From Tubiluchus corallicola (lineage: Eukaryota; Priapulida; Priapulimorpha; Priapulimorphida; Tubiluchidae), in assembly GCA_030141605.1 (NCBI GenBank), contig JAQGDQ010000631.1, forward strand, positions 55,001-95,000: a stretch of DNA of 40,000 nt, written 5' to 3'. This document shows positions 22,300 to 32,671 of the stretch, piece by piece. The notes below the pieces were generated by a model, which saw only the letters and a program-made list of their open reading frames with translations, did no database searches and was not told the DNA's origin. The position numbers and the translations under genes were made by a program. Every line of letters begins with the position of its first letter. Position 1 is the first letter of the stretch.

Positions 22300-22750
22300 A
22301 ACTGTAATTTATTTATTCATCCTTTTAGCACAATACAAGAAAATACAAGTTATACAATTGCAAATTAACAACGAATGAGTGAGTGAAAGAATGGTTAGAA
22401 TTAGAAGAAATGATGGAATGGAAAAAAATAGTAAGATTAGGAATAGGAAGAAGGAAAAGAGGAGAAGAAACGACCACAGTATGTTTAATTTACATAGAGG
22501 TATATTATACAAGTTATACAATTACAAATTAACAATGCATTGCAGTGCTATGAGGGTAGCAGTACAAATTAACTTATAAGCAATGCTCAATATGGGTAAG
22601 ACTGAACTAATCACATAAACAAAAAGAAATTACGTTAAATGGAGAGAAGCAAACGGATGCGAGACGACGATAATGATGGTGACAACGATGGTGATGTTAA
22701 TGCTGATGACAATGGCGCTGGTGATGACATGACAATGAATTGATGTTGAT
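22300..22750 (-). mobile_element. dispersed retroposon-like element, - copy, unexpanded
   Basis: This is the reverse-orientation partner of 20605-21850. Read on - it runs from the CATCAACATCAATTC start through the CGCATCCG landmark, one C/T-rich unit and the common end TTCTTGTATTGTGCTAAAAG with AATAAATAAAT. About 85 bp after the C/T unit (TTAATTTGCAATTGTATAAC and following) replaces the inserted LINE end seen in the + copy. The two copies form an inverted repeat with arms of about 375 bp. Confidence 0.6.
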
Positions 22751-22940
22751 GTCTGTAATCGTGTAATATTAAGTTTATGATGTAAATGTATGTTGCTCTG
22801 TTGTATGTGTTTTTTGTGTTTGAAACATTATACCACTTATATGTAGTTTCTTTGTTTCGATGTATAATTTTTTAAGTCGTTTTTTTGTCTTTTGTAATTT
22901 GTTTTGCTCAGTGGTTCAACAAATAAATAAATAAATAATA
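22751..22940 (+). mobile_element. LINE-like 3' end with (AAAT)n tail
   Basis: A T-rich UTR-like segment ends GTGGTTCAACAAATAAATAA with about five AAAT units. No coding remnant is seen. Confidence 0.4.
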
Positions 22941-23214
22941 TAGCTATGCAACCTATGAAATCTATCTATTGTGGAAGTGAAAAATGCATAAAGCTTGCTC
23001 AATGTATGATTTATTTCGTGTAGATAATTACATATTATAAATTTCACTTTTATATTGTAAATACAGCATAATTATTAGTCCACGACAATACAATATAATT
23101 GTCACAATCGACAGCTATTTACACGATACGCGGAAGTATACGCTGACAGACACGCCCTCTCTTGATAGATTGTCCAACTTTTACTACTGAAGACATTACC
23201 TGTTATTACAGAAG

Positions 23215-24030
23215 TTAACCCTTAGCCGACCAAAGTGGGGTGAAAAATTACCCCAGGAGTGTTTGCTCGCATTTGTAAATTGAGGCACAAACGCAAAATT
23301 ATGAAGCTAGTAGTGATTAAATATGCTTCGATTTCTTATGTAATCATACATTGCTTTTGTTGAAAACTATTATTCATGCTTGTTACAAATCATGGGTGCC
23401 AAATACTACCAGACGTGGGGACATTCATTACCCCGTTTGGTCTTTTATGTAGGCTAATTTTTTGGAATTTACTTTGCAGTAATTTTTCTGGCAGTACCAT
23501 GTGTGTTTACTTCTAAAACTGAGAAGTGCTGTAAACCTCCAATTCTGCGAAGTGATTTTTCTGACGATCTGTTGAGGGAATTTCATGTTAAAGTTTGTGG
23601 ACATTCTTCATTGAGTAATATGACGGGAACTTTAGCTGTACAGGTAACTAAGCTTGAAGCTGTACAGGTGACAAAGCTTGAAGCTGATGAAGATGAAATT
23701 TTAGAAGATCCAGCAAGTGAAGACGAAATGGATGTCTTAGAATTAAACAGTGAACATCGTTATTCAATTATGAAAAAATTCACAAGACTTGAAAAACCAA
23801 ACATAAACAATATAGTGCAAAGGTGAAAGCCTCTTTTTGTACTTGGTGCCCTCATATATCTATGCCAACTTGCCACAGAATTTGGTTTTGTACTAATAGG
23901 AGAACCTCAATTACCAGTTGGTCATTCTGTCCAGTTTGTAACTCATATTAAGCAAAACTTTCATGGGGTAATTTTTACCTCAAATTGTCTGCATCGTGAT
24001 ACAAAAACTTCTTGGTCGGCTAAGGGTTAA
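23215..24030. mobile_element. piggyBac-type transposon, copy 2, short form
   Basis: The element is 23219-24026 (808 bp) between TTAA duplications at 23215-23218 and 24027-24030. The terminal inverted repeats are perfect over 15 bp: CCCTTAGCCGACCAA and TTGGTCGGCTAAGGG. Subterminal GGGGT and ACCCC pieces form a small palindrome at 23235-23253. It contains just two units of the 24-bp repeat (about 23635-23682), against about 170 in the copy at 3887-8700. No catalytic transposase domain is present, so mobility would depend on a transposase made elsewhere. Confidence 0.9.
23503..23826 (+). CDS. small ORF of the piggyBac element, function unknown
   Basis: The 107-residue frame starts MFTSKTEKCCKPPILRSDFS. 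It contains two VTKLEAVQ-type octapeptides at about residues 45-60, then DEDEILEDPASEDEMDVL, a basic segment and PNINNIVQR before TGA. A possible splice acceptor (TTTTTCTGGCAG) lies about 10 bp upstream. The same reading frame stays open past the TGA to the end of the element (KPLFVLGALIYLCQLATEFG and onward). In copy 1 that same downstream frame is also open although the local stop context differs by an indel. This hints at a formerly longer or spliced protein. I recognise no domain. Confidence 0.35.
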   Translation: MFTSKTEKCCKPPILRSDFSDDLLREFHVKVCGHSSLSNMTGTLAVQVTKLEAVQVTKLEADEDEILEDPASEDEMDVLELNSEHRYSIMKKFTRLEKPNINNIVQR

Positions 24031-24213
24031 CACTGCACTACGACGGTACAGTACTAGGTCAAGTTATGCGAGGGCTATAATTAAAATGTCGTAAACTTTA
24101 ATGTGCTGACGAACTGCTTGACTAGGGGGTATATGTGAACATTTCTACACCAGGGGAGCTTCGTACATTTCCTATTTCTAACCACATAAACATATAAAGA
24201 GCCGTATAAATGT

Positions 24214-24467
24214 AGCCCTTAAGCATGGTCTTAATGTGACCTTGTTTAGCTTTCAACCCCACAGTGTTTTGAGCGTCAAGTTAGTGTGTTTGTAATGATG
24301 CTGTACATAACGTTGTTTAGACACCAGTATTAAACGAAGTAGCCCTTAAGCATGGTCTTAATGTGACCTTGTTTAGCTTTCAACCCCACAGTGTTTTGAG
24401 AGTCAAGTTAGTATATTTGTAATGATGCTGTACATAACGTTGTTTAGACACCAGTATTAAAGGAAGT
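24214..24467 (+). repeat. 127-bp tandem duplication
   Basis: Two nearly identical 127-bp units lie head to tail (24214-24340 and 24341-24467), each starting AGCCCTTAAGCATGGTCTTA and containing GATGCTGTACATAACGTTGT. They differ at only a few positions, so the duplication is recent. No coding function is seen. Confidence 0.9.
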
Positions 24468-24539
24468 AGCGATATCACTGTCTTTGTTTACCATAGGTTG
24501 ACCTACGTCTAAAGACAGTTTAAATCATTTTTTCCAAAA

Positions 24540-24670
24540 TTTGCTTCCTATTATGCATCTTACTGTCTGTTATTCATTGAATTATTAATAACTTTTTGTT
24601 TCTTTTAATGTATTAATTGTATATTTGTGTTGACGTGAAATAAATAAACAAATAAACAAATAAACAAACC
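24540..24670 (+). mobile_element. LINE-like 3' end with (AAAC/AAAT)n tail
   Basis: The UTR-like segment ends GTGTTGACGTGAAATAAATA and continues into AAACAAAT repeats to about 24668. This is the same ending style as the other LINE tails, without coding remnants. Confidence 0.4.
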
Positions 24671-25610
24671 TATTGGGGTCCCTATAGCCTAACGACATGG
24701 ATCCACCTTCTAACTCTCCCAAGCTCATCTTGAATATTTTTTACTCGTGATACGTTTTAACAACATTTACATAGCCTAAACAAAACTTATTACAAATTCT
24801 TTACATAAATTAGAACAGCTGTATTCTGTTTGTCAATAAAAATATTTATTAAAAATACCATTATTTTACTATGTATTGCAAACCAAATTAGCACATATTT
24901 CAAAACAATCGTAATGTTTTTTACCAAAAGTTATCAAATCTTGAGTCCACCACCCCCTCCACCCCACCCCCCCTCCCCCTCCAGCTAGCCTGCAGCTTAT
25001 ACTAGAATACCAGGATTTATCAGACGGAACAGAGAACACGAGAGAACAGAGTTCATATTAGTACTTATTTTTCCACTAAACCGGTAAAAAATTATCATTA
25101 ATATTAACTTTTTTAGTAAATTTGCTAACCATTAAAAAGTGTACATTTGTTTAATGAATTGTAAGAAACAAAGCTAATAATTGCATACATAACATAATCA
25201 CTCGCTTCGATACGTTCAATTGTCGTCTAATTTTATTTTTATCGCGCGGTTCACAGGTCACAGCCCTAGTTGACCGCTCATGTGAAAAACCACTAGGTAC
25301 GACAATTTCTATTCTAACGGGGCTTTGGTGTAACTTTTCAGTGTGACAATGACATTAGCAAAAAGTAGCTTGATCGATTCTAAATGGTAAAAGAAGATTA
25401 GATTGCAAAACGGGTGCGAAATTTTTTTTTAATTTTCTTAAGTTTGTCAAATTTCGCATTTTTTTTGTTATTTGTGAAGTTTGTTAACTGTTGTTACTTC
25501 TGAGTACTAACAAATGATAATTATGACGTGCAAAATATGATGCTAGCACAGAGCACAAACATATTTTAGTTTGAGAAAGATTCAGAATATTCCCTGTGGT
25601 GTTTTGACAG
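24671..25610. other. non-coding upstream region; C-rich tract
   Basis: About 940 bp of mostly AT-rich sequence upstream of the sulfotransferase gene. A C-rich tract at 24949-24982 reads on the - strand as four or more G-runs of four to seven separated by one to four bases, a strong potential G-quadruplex. No exon is recognised. Confidence 0.45.
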
Positions 25611-25614
25611 GTTT

Positions 25615-25655
25615 TATAAACGGAAGTGCGCGTCGTTTACCTGTTTGTTCAGCAA
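25615..25655 (+). promoter_or_regulatory. possible core promoter of the sulfotransferase gene
   Basis: TATAAAC at 25615-25621 is followed about 35 bp later by TTCAGCA, an initiator-like sequence, leaving a 5' UTR of about 145 bp before the ATG. GC content rises just after it. TTTTGACAG at 25602-25610 could alternatively be a splice acceptor, which would make this exonic. The evidence is motif-only. Confidence 0.3.
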
Positions 25656-25795
25656 GAGCAGAAATCAACTTCCTAAGCGATAGAAAGTTCGTGAGTTGTA
25701 CACTTAAAATATCACTTTTATCACCTAAAGATCACGCTGGCTGAAGTGATTTGTAAAATTATTAGTATTGTTAGAACAGTGGTAGCAGGGTTGCC

Positions 25796-27265
25796 ATGGT
25801 AACAAGAATTAACGATAACAGCAACAACAGCAACAGCCACACGAACAACAACGTTACTTCGTCACGTGCTTGGAGGACTCGCCAGGTATTATTTACGTTA
25901 GTATTAGTAGTATGGATGAGTATGTTCTTGTACACAAAAACATCAGTGAAGACAAAAACTCGTCTAGACTACGCTGAAAATCAACACACAGATGAAGCCA
26001 TCATCAAAATTCTAGATCGACAGGAGAAAATGAGAACACAAGATGACGACGTGAACGAACCTCGAGTAGAAGTTTCAACTGAACCTTTCAAAAAAATTAA
26101 CGAGAGAAAACAGGCACATGATGTGGCAGCTGGTGCACAAGAAATACAACAAAACGAAGGCAACGGTAAAGCAAAAACGTTTCAAACTAATAAAAGTGTT
26201 TACCCGGAAGAAAATCGAAAACATTTCGAAGGCAAAAATGACGTAGAAACAACCACAGTCAATTTACAAGAAACCACTGAACATTACACTCGATCTTTAT
26301 CGTACAATCACCTACAGAAAAAACTTCAACAGATAACAGTTTCCGAACAGTTGCAACAAAACATAAAACTGTTTCTAAACAATGCAGCCACCTCAAGTCA
26401 AGAACAATCGATGACGTCAGATGACATAGACAATGACGCTGAAGACAATGAAGCATCAAACACAAATCAACAGTATACAGAAATTAGAGAATTCAGAAAT
26501 AGAGGTGAACACATAAAGCAACAATGTGAGCGAATGTTTGGTAGTCAAAGACCCAACCTCGGCCTTCATAGGCTTAACCTAAGACACATCATCGTCAATG
26601 ACGAATATAAAGTACTGTACTGCCATCTACCGAAAGTGGCGTCATCTAGCTGGAAGCGAATAATGCTGCTTCTAGAATACGACGGATTCGAAGACGTCAA
26701 CGACATTCCTCCCAAACGGGAGCACGGTATCCCTCTACCAAAACTCAAGGATTTCTCCGAAGAAGAGATAATATACCGAATGGAAAACTATTTCAAATTC
26801 ATGTTCGTAAGACATCCTTTGGACAGGTTGGTCTCGGCGTTCCGTGACAAGTTTATTCAAGGCAAATTCGACGTCGACAGCGAGTTTGCCGGATTGAGGA
26901 AAACCAACTTGAACGTGACAAGTTTTGCCGACTTCCTGTTTTACTTGTTGAATCCAAACCGTGGACTGTATTCGCTTGATAATCATTGGACACAACAAGC
27001 ACTTATATGCAATCCTTGCTTGTTTAATTACGATTTCGTCGGATATTACGAGACGCTGAGGAGAGATACAGATTTTCTCATCAATTTCTTGAACTTTGAC
27101 CCACGTGTTCGACTCAGAGACAAGAGCGAGTCTTTTAAGGCTCACGAACGAGGGCCCACGCCGCCATATTGGAATTATTACAAGAATTTGCCTAAGCAAA
27201 TGATTGCAGCTGTATGTAGGATGTTTTATCCTGATTTTGAATTATTCGGATATTCTTGCAGCTGA
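25796..27265 (+). CDS. carbohydrate sulfotransferase, HNK-1ST/CHST8-14 family
   Basis: This 489-residue type II membrane protein is predicted to act in the Golgi, moving sulfate from PAPS to a glycan. A short cytoplasmic tail precedes a membrane segment at residues 31-47. A long polar, Gln/Asn/Glu-rich stem runs over residues 50-240. The catalytic domain fills 250-489. The 5'-phosphosulfate loop is HLPKVASSSWKR (277-288) and the 3'-phosphate motif FVRHPLDRLVSAFRDKF (337-353). Family features also include DNHWTQQALICNPC (395-408) and the C-terminal FYPDFELFGYS. The start is supported by GCCATGG and an in-frame TAG at 25772. It is encoded in one exon; the stem is longer than in most relatives. 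The acceptor sugar (chondroitin, dermatan, GalNAc or HNK-1 glucuronate) cannot be told from sequence. Confidence 0.93.
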   Translation: MVTRINDNSNNSNSHTNNNVTSSRAWRTRQVLFTLVLVVWMSMFLYTKTSVKTKTRLDYAENQHTDEAIIKILDRQEKMRTQDDDVNEPRVEVSTEPFKKINERKQAHDVAAGAQEIQQNEGNGKAKTFQTNKSVYPEENRKHFEGKNDVETTTVNLQETTEHYTRSLSYNHLQKKLQQITVSEQLQQNIKLFLNNAATSSQEQSMTSDDIDNDAEDNEASNTNQQYTEIREFRNRGEHIKQQCERMFGSQRPNLGLHRLNLRHIIVNDEYKVLYCHLPKVASSSWKRIMLLLEYDGFEDVNDIPPKREHGIPLPKLKDFSEEEIIYRMENYFKFMFVRHPLDRLVSAFRDKFIQGKFDVDSEFAGLRKTNLNVTSFADFLFYLLNPNRGLYSLDNHWTQQALICNPCLFNYDFVGYYETLRRDTDFLINFLNFDPRVRLRDKSESFKAHERGPTPPYWNYYKNLPKQMIAAVCRMFYPDFELFGYSCS

Positions 27266-27924
27266 GGTGTTTAATGTGTGAATAGGGCTTTAATTCTGTG
27301 TCAAGACCTTAATTTTGTTACGCTGATAGGTCCATCCAGCCCACCTTTAATGTAAATTTATGTACTAAGTCTATTTGTTTATGTAATGATCAGATTAGGC
27401 AATTACTTGTAGTGTTTCAGAAGCACTATTAACCTACTTTCTACGCGGTCATTATTAATTACACCTATTTAGCATTTACATTCAAAGAGACTGCTCAACT
27501 TAGTTGTGAAAATACCTTGCACCTGCTCGTTATGTGGCACTTATATAAAAGCCGCACTCAGTAACTGCTTGTGGTGTGTTACGAAATGCGCCCTTTACAC
27601 GAATATGAAAGTATACACATTTTCCAAGGAGTATAAGAATTTTTTCAAAAATGTGACACCTTCAAACTTTGGTGCCCTAGACTGTAGCCCAGTTACCCTA
27701 TTGGGCAACACTTCCCTGGGTGTTAAAATGATTTACTGATATTGCAACTTATTTTGTGATTGTAAAAAAGACCTCAGAAACCTATCGTGTGCAATATAAA
27801 TATGTCCACACACCTATAGAAAGAAAAAATAACAAACGAACAAACGAAATTTGAATTAAAACCTCCTAAATTTTTGTTTTAGAGGATGGAAAAGAGGATT
27901 TTAAACTATGCCTCAAAACACTTT
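27266..27924. other. 3' flank of the sulfotransferase gene
   Basis: AT-rich sequence probably containing the 3' UTR. I find no canonical AATAAA in the first 500 bp, only AT-rich variants. The frame 27506-27739 (cysteine-containing, MKIPCTCSLCGTYIKAALSN) has no recognisable domain or coding context and is not called. Confidence 0.4.
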
Positions 27925-28250
27925 CTATACAAACTTAAGTTTATGCATACCATTACACTTAGCTGCTTGAAATTCTCAATAATTGTGTGGCAACTAGTTC
28001 ATCGCTATCCCAGTGTGCAACACTGGGTCACCAAAAGACACATTATTGATCTTATCGAAAACAAGAAGTAATTTAAACTTTTGTTTGTTTCTATACAAAG
28101 TTAAGTTTATGCATACCATTACACTTAGTTACTTGAAATTCTCAATAATTGTGTGCCAACTAGTTCATCGCTATCCCAGTGTGCAACACTGGCTCACCAA
28201 AAGACACATTATTGATCGTATTGAAAGCAAAAAGTAATTTAAACTTTTGT
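27925..28250 (+). repeat. 166-bp tandem duplication
   Basis: Two units begin at 27925 and 28091 with CTATACAAA, then TTAAGTTTATGCATACCATT, AATTCTCAATAATTGTGTG and CCAGTGTGCAACACTGG. The last motif is a small hairpin. Units differ by scattered substitutions. The two overlapping frames here are translations of the same repeat. Confidence 0.85.
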
Positions 28251-28344
28251 TTAGTTAGCGAAGAGTGTGCAACGATTCTCCTGATTATTTTTCTAAGTTC
28301 ATGCCATACTACCTAAACTCGCTTCAAATTACTTACCTGCGTAA

Positions 28345-28490
28345 AGATGGCTGCGACTAACGGTCATCGACGAGTTTAAATTTGCAAGTTTTATATACAG
28401 CGTTACTGCTAATGCAAGCCCTGCATGCAATAAGACAGCACGTAAGTGCGCAATAAGTTATGAAGGGCGTTTTCCTGTGTTTTAAATGAA
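28345..28490 (+). repeat. dispersed repeat, copy A
   Basis: This region matches about 39560-39690 in the same orientation: GAGTTTAAA, CAGCGTTACTGC, AA(C/T)GCAAG, CCTGC, AGGCAG or GACAGCA, GTAAG, then CTTGTG or CTGTGTTT. It is a diverged interspersed repeat of unknown class. Confidence 0.55.
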
Positions 28491-28644
28491 CCAAGCTACT
28501 GGTCTTAGAGACCCCTTTTTGGTATTTCCTAAATTTAAAGAACAATTGTCTATGTAAATTTACATCAATAACGTAGTCGAGATTGTCTGACATTTCTAAA
28601 AAATGTAGCTCTCTGTGTTTAAAAAATGTTTCTTCAGTGTATTT

Positions 28645-28884
28645 AGGTTCAGAGCTAAATGTTTTTAAGCATTTACGTCAATAGCATAACTTAGGTTCAG
28701 AGATAAATGTTTTTAAGCATTTACGTCAATAGCATAACTTAGGTTCAGAGATAAATGCTTTTAAGCATTTACGTCAATAGCATAACTTAGGTTCAGAGAA
28801 AAATGTTTTTAAGCATTTACGTCAATAGCATAACTTAGGTTCAGAGATAAATGCTTTTAAGCATTTACGTCAATAGCATAATTT
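28645..28884 (+). repeat. 48-bp tandem repeat, 5 units, each with a hairpin and CRE-like site
   Basis: Unit starts are at 28645, 28693, 28741, 28789 and 28837. Each carries AGGTTCAGAG, an inverted repeat AAATG(C/T)TTTTAAGCATTT, and TTTACGTCAATAGCATAA. The hairpin is perfect in units three and five (AAATGCTT/AAGCATTT). TTACGTCA resembles a bZIP (ATF/CREB or C/EBP-ATF) half-composite site. Confidence 0.95.
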
Positions 28885-29083
28885 GTATTTAGATTTAGAA
28901 CAAACCTCTATAATTACTGCAATACTTTGATGTTGTAAGTTGTTCTCTACGACTACTCGTACTCGATGTTTCTGTACCATACCCCACCCCACCCCACCCA
29001 CTCTCGTCCCCTAGCAAATGTCAGCCAGCAGAATAGATCATTTAATCCTACGTTAAACGTTCATACTGTGTTTAGTCTATACT
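28885..29083. other. non-coding with a C4A repeat
   Basis: ACCCC units at 28981-29000 give four G-runs on the - strand, a potential G-quadruplex. No gene is seen. Confidence 0.5.
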
Positions 29084-30019
<936 letters not shown>

Positions 30020-30117
30020 TGCACAAGAAGAAGTATTTAAATTGAAAATAAGATAATGTTTTTCTGAGACTTGCCATGCTCATAATCGTGAGAAAGACAA
30101 AGTGTCTCTTCTTTATC

Positions 30118-30222
30118 ATCAGCAGCTTTCGTCCTTTTACGGACTTCGTCAGTCGAAATCTACATAGATCTTACAGCTGAGTTTAGCTGACGAAGTCCGC
30201 AAAGGACGAAAACTCCTGATCA
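30118..30222. mobile_element. inverted pair of hammerhead-like motifs, Penelope-like
   Basis: Two copies of a roughly 40-bp motif face each other. On + (30187-30213) it reads CTGACGA, A, GTCC, GCAAA, GGAC, GAAA. On - (30152 down to 30127) it reads CTGACGA, A, GTCC, GTAAAA, GGAC, GAAA. The order CUGANGA, stem II, GAAA is the catalytic core of hammerhead ribozymes, with one extra A before stem II. Hammerhead motifs are known from the long repeats of Penelope-like retroelements, so this is probably a remnant of such an element. A cleavage site and stems I/III are not convincing. Confidence 0.45.
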
Positions 30223-30234
30223 TCTCCGCGGGGA

Positions 30235-30310
30235 AATGTGAAAGATTAGACCTGCAACAAGATTTGAACTAGGGACCGCTCGGTTACTAGATCGCTAAAG
30301 TAAAATCGGT
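30235..30310 (-). other. possible tRNA-like or SINE remnant
   Basis: On the - strand, TTAGCGATCTAGTAACC is followed by GGTCCCTAGTTCAAATCTTG, vaguely like A and B boxes of a tRNA gene. No cloverleaf can be drawn with confidence. Confidence 0.2.
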
Positions 30311-30711
30311 AGCTGTAGGTCAAAGCAATCCATTCTTTAAAATATTGAAAGGAAAGATACTATTTTTTTTAAAATGCTTTCCCTGAAATGCGTTTGCGCC
30401 ACTAGTTCTTCGCTATTACATACATTTCGCCATTCGCTAGTTAGACGGGCGCTAGCGCCTGCATTTCGGAAAGCGTTGCATAGAAACTGGAGCTGTACCG
30501 CTCAGTTCAGACTTGTTAGTTTGTGACGAACTACACACGTTCGATAGCTTATGCGTGAGCACAGCGGTAAATTTGAAATTTGAATTTTTATCTTAAAACT
30601 TGCCTAATATTAGTACAACACACTGAATATCTTACAGTAGCACTGTACTTCAATTTTCTCTTTTGCAAACACGTTCAACACGCTCATGGAATATTTTTGC
30701 TGTTGAAAATT

Positions 30712-31245
30712 ATGTTCGTTTGTGATGTCATAAATACTTGGACTCGCCCGCCGTTCATTAAGTTTTTAATCTATTATTTAATTATCAGAAACGCCATTAC
30801 TGTATTTATTGTGTTAAAATGTATACTTTTTATGGGAATTGAAAATGGGGTAGTGTATGAATAATCATCCTGTCTTCCTTGGGATCAACTGCTGCGCGGG
30901 TATGACTTGCAACATTAACATCAGTAGCACTGCAAAGCAGTGGCGGCTCGTGTACAGGTACAGTGGAACTGCAGCACCCCCTATTATCACTCGATATTAC
31001 CGATATTATTCAATATAATAAGTCTTTTTTCTTTAGTTCTTTCTTTATTCTTGTACGAAATATTTTCTATGTTTAAAATTAGTTTGTGACGTCATGAATA
31101 GTTGGGCTCGACGGTCGTTAATTAAGATTTTAATCTGTTATTTAATTATCAAAACCGCTTTTGTGGTATAAATTGTGTTAAAATGTATAATTTATCGGAC
31201 TTGAAAATGTGGTAGTATATGAAAAATCATCCTGTCTACCTCTAA
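30712..31245 (+). repeat. diverged direct duplication flanking a hAT-like end
   Basis: About 170 bp at 30712-30880 recurs at about 31080-31245. Shared pieces are GTTTGTGA(T/C)GTCAT, TTTAATCT, TTATTTAATTATCA, TTGTGTTAAAATGTATA and AATCATCCTGTCT. Between them, at 30938, is CAGTGGCGGCTCGTG, resembling a hAT 5' terminus, but no matching 3' end or 8-bp duplication was found. The two arms may be copies of one repeat or a duplication split by insertion. Confidence 0.55.
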
Positions 31246-31450
31246 GTCTTTGAATCGTGCGTCTGACAGTCTTAAATTGTGTGAATTATGGCCAGATAAT
31301 GGCGCTGTATCTACCATTGCTAACAATTTCATAAATTGATAAAAATGAGCTTAACTGAAAGAAGTTCAGGGTTTTTACAATCAAAACTTTTGATTGGTCT
31401 AATAGAATGATTTCGTTTAAGAAATTCTGCTTAACTATTTTTGTCTATAT

Positions 31451-31796
31451 TGTTACGGAGGTACCTGTGTCGGGTCAGGTGTAGGGCCCTCTACACGCCC
31501 TGCTTCCACGTCAGCAGCGACTCACCCCTTATTTACAGGTGCAGACGTCTTGTTTGGGCCTACACGTGGTGTGAGAAGCCAGCTGACCTGGAATGCCAGT
31601 ATAACAGCGTGTAGAGGTCACTACAACCTTGATTTCTGACACAGGGGCTCCTCGGGTGTAGTGCTGTTACTGAGTTAGTTAGTGATTTTTTGTGCGTGTA
31701 TTTTGTTCCCTATTTTTATTAGTGCTGATAATAAACTCCGTACAGTGTAGTTTTTGTGTATTTTATTTTATGAGAGTTAAATGACATGCTATAACA
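31451..31796 (+). mobile_element. candidate solo LTR
   Basis: The segment starts TGTTACGGAGG and ends CATGCTATAACA, giving TGTTA...TAACA termini, and has AATAAA near 31730 within GATAATAAACTCCG. It is GC-richer than its flanks. A 5-bp TATAT precedes it and another TATAT follows after a 2-bp gap, so a clean target duplication is not shown. No retroviral-type genes are nearby, hence solo. Confidence 0.35.
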
Positions 31797-32671
31797 GGTA
31801 TATGGTACTAGTGGTTTACAGACATTAATTTAGCTAATTAACATAACATTTGTAATTAAAATTGACATTTGTAGTTAAGTAATCAGTTACACAACGGTAG
31901 TAAAATGGATCTTCATGATGCGCAATATCAAGACCGCCATGCCATCTTGGAGTTCGATCCGCTGAGTCGAATTCAGTCCACCATATTATATATTTTCAGA
32001 TCTTAGTTTGAGGCTGACAATTAGTGTTTGCGGAAATATTAAAATACTGATTTAGATTTTTACTTAGTTTATATGTTAAATATGTAAGCAATAATCCTTT
32101 TCACTGTTCCAGAGATTGGTGATTATCGTGAAAAGGTCAAAGGTCAAGTATACCAGATAATGCAGTCGCGTACACTTGACAGCGCCTCGCAGCCATGCCG
32201 TTGTAACAGAAACAGTTTCGTGAACCTTACCTAGTTCAGTTTTCCTTGTTCTCAAGCAAGATCCTGCTAGTAAATCACTCTACGCGCATACTAACGCATA
32301 ATTAAGTAAAGTTCACGTAAAACAACTGCAGTTACTGAACTCATGCGGCAAACAGCTTTGCTTTACCTACACATCATGTGACGTTGTAGTTAAGACGCGT
32401 TGCTGTGTAACACTTAACCTTTGACCTGCAGCACTTACGCATGCGCACAGCGAAACTGTGAGAAGGCTTATTCTATTGAATTAGCTGAGCTATTTATTGG
32501 GTATTTATCAGAACTTAAAAGATTTAATCGTATTCTATACGTATTGCTGACTGATGTAAATATGATTTTATGAATCTTTTGTTTTAAAAAAATAAATTTT
32601 TTATTTACTAACTAATTATGAAGAGTTTACTTATATCGATTTTAAGCTTTTCTTACGAGCACTTGAAACAT
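31797..32671. other. non-coding, no feature seen
   Basis: AT-rich with a GC-richer section around 32160-32460 containing ACGCATGCGCA. No exon is recognised. Confidence 0.35.

Noticed and set aside
30938-31010. Complete hAT element starting CAGTGGCGGCTCGTG
   Set aside because: No complementary 3' end or 8-bp duplication was found downstream, so at most an orphan end is present.
31446-31803. Clean 5-bp target duplication TATAT for the candidate LTR
   Set aside because: The right TATAT starts 2 bp after the TAACA end and the surrounding sequence is AT-rich, so the match may be chance.
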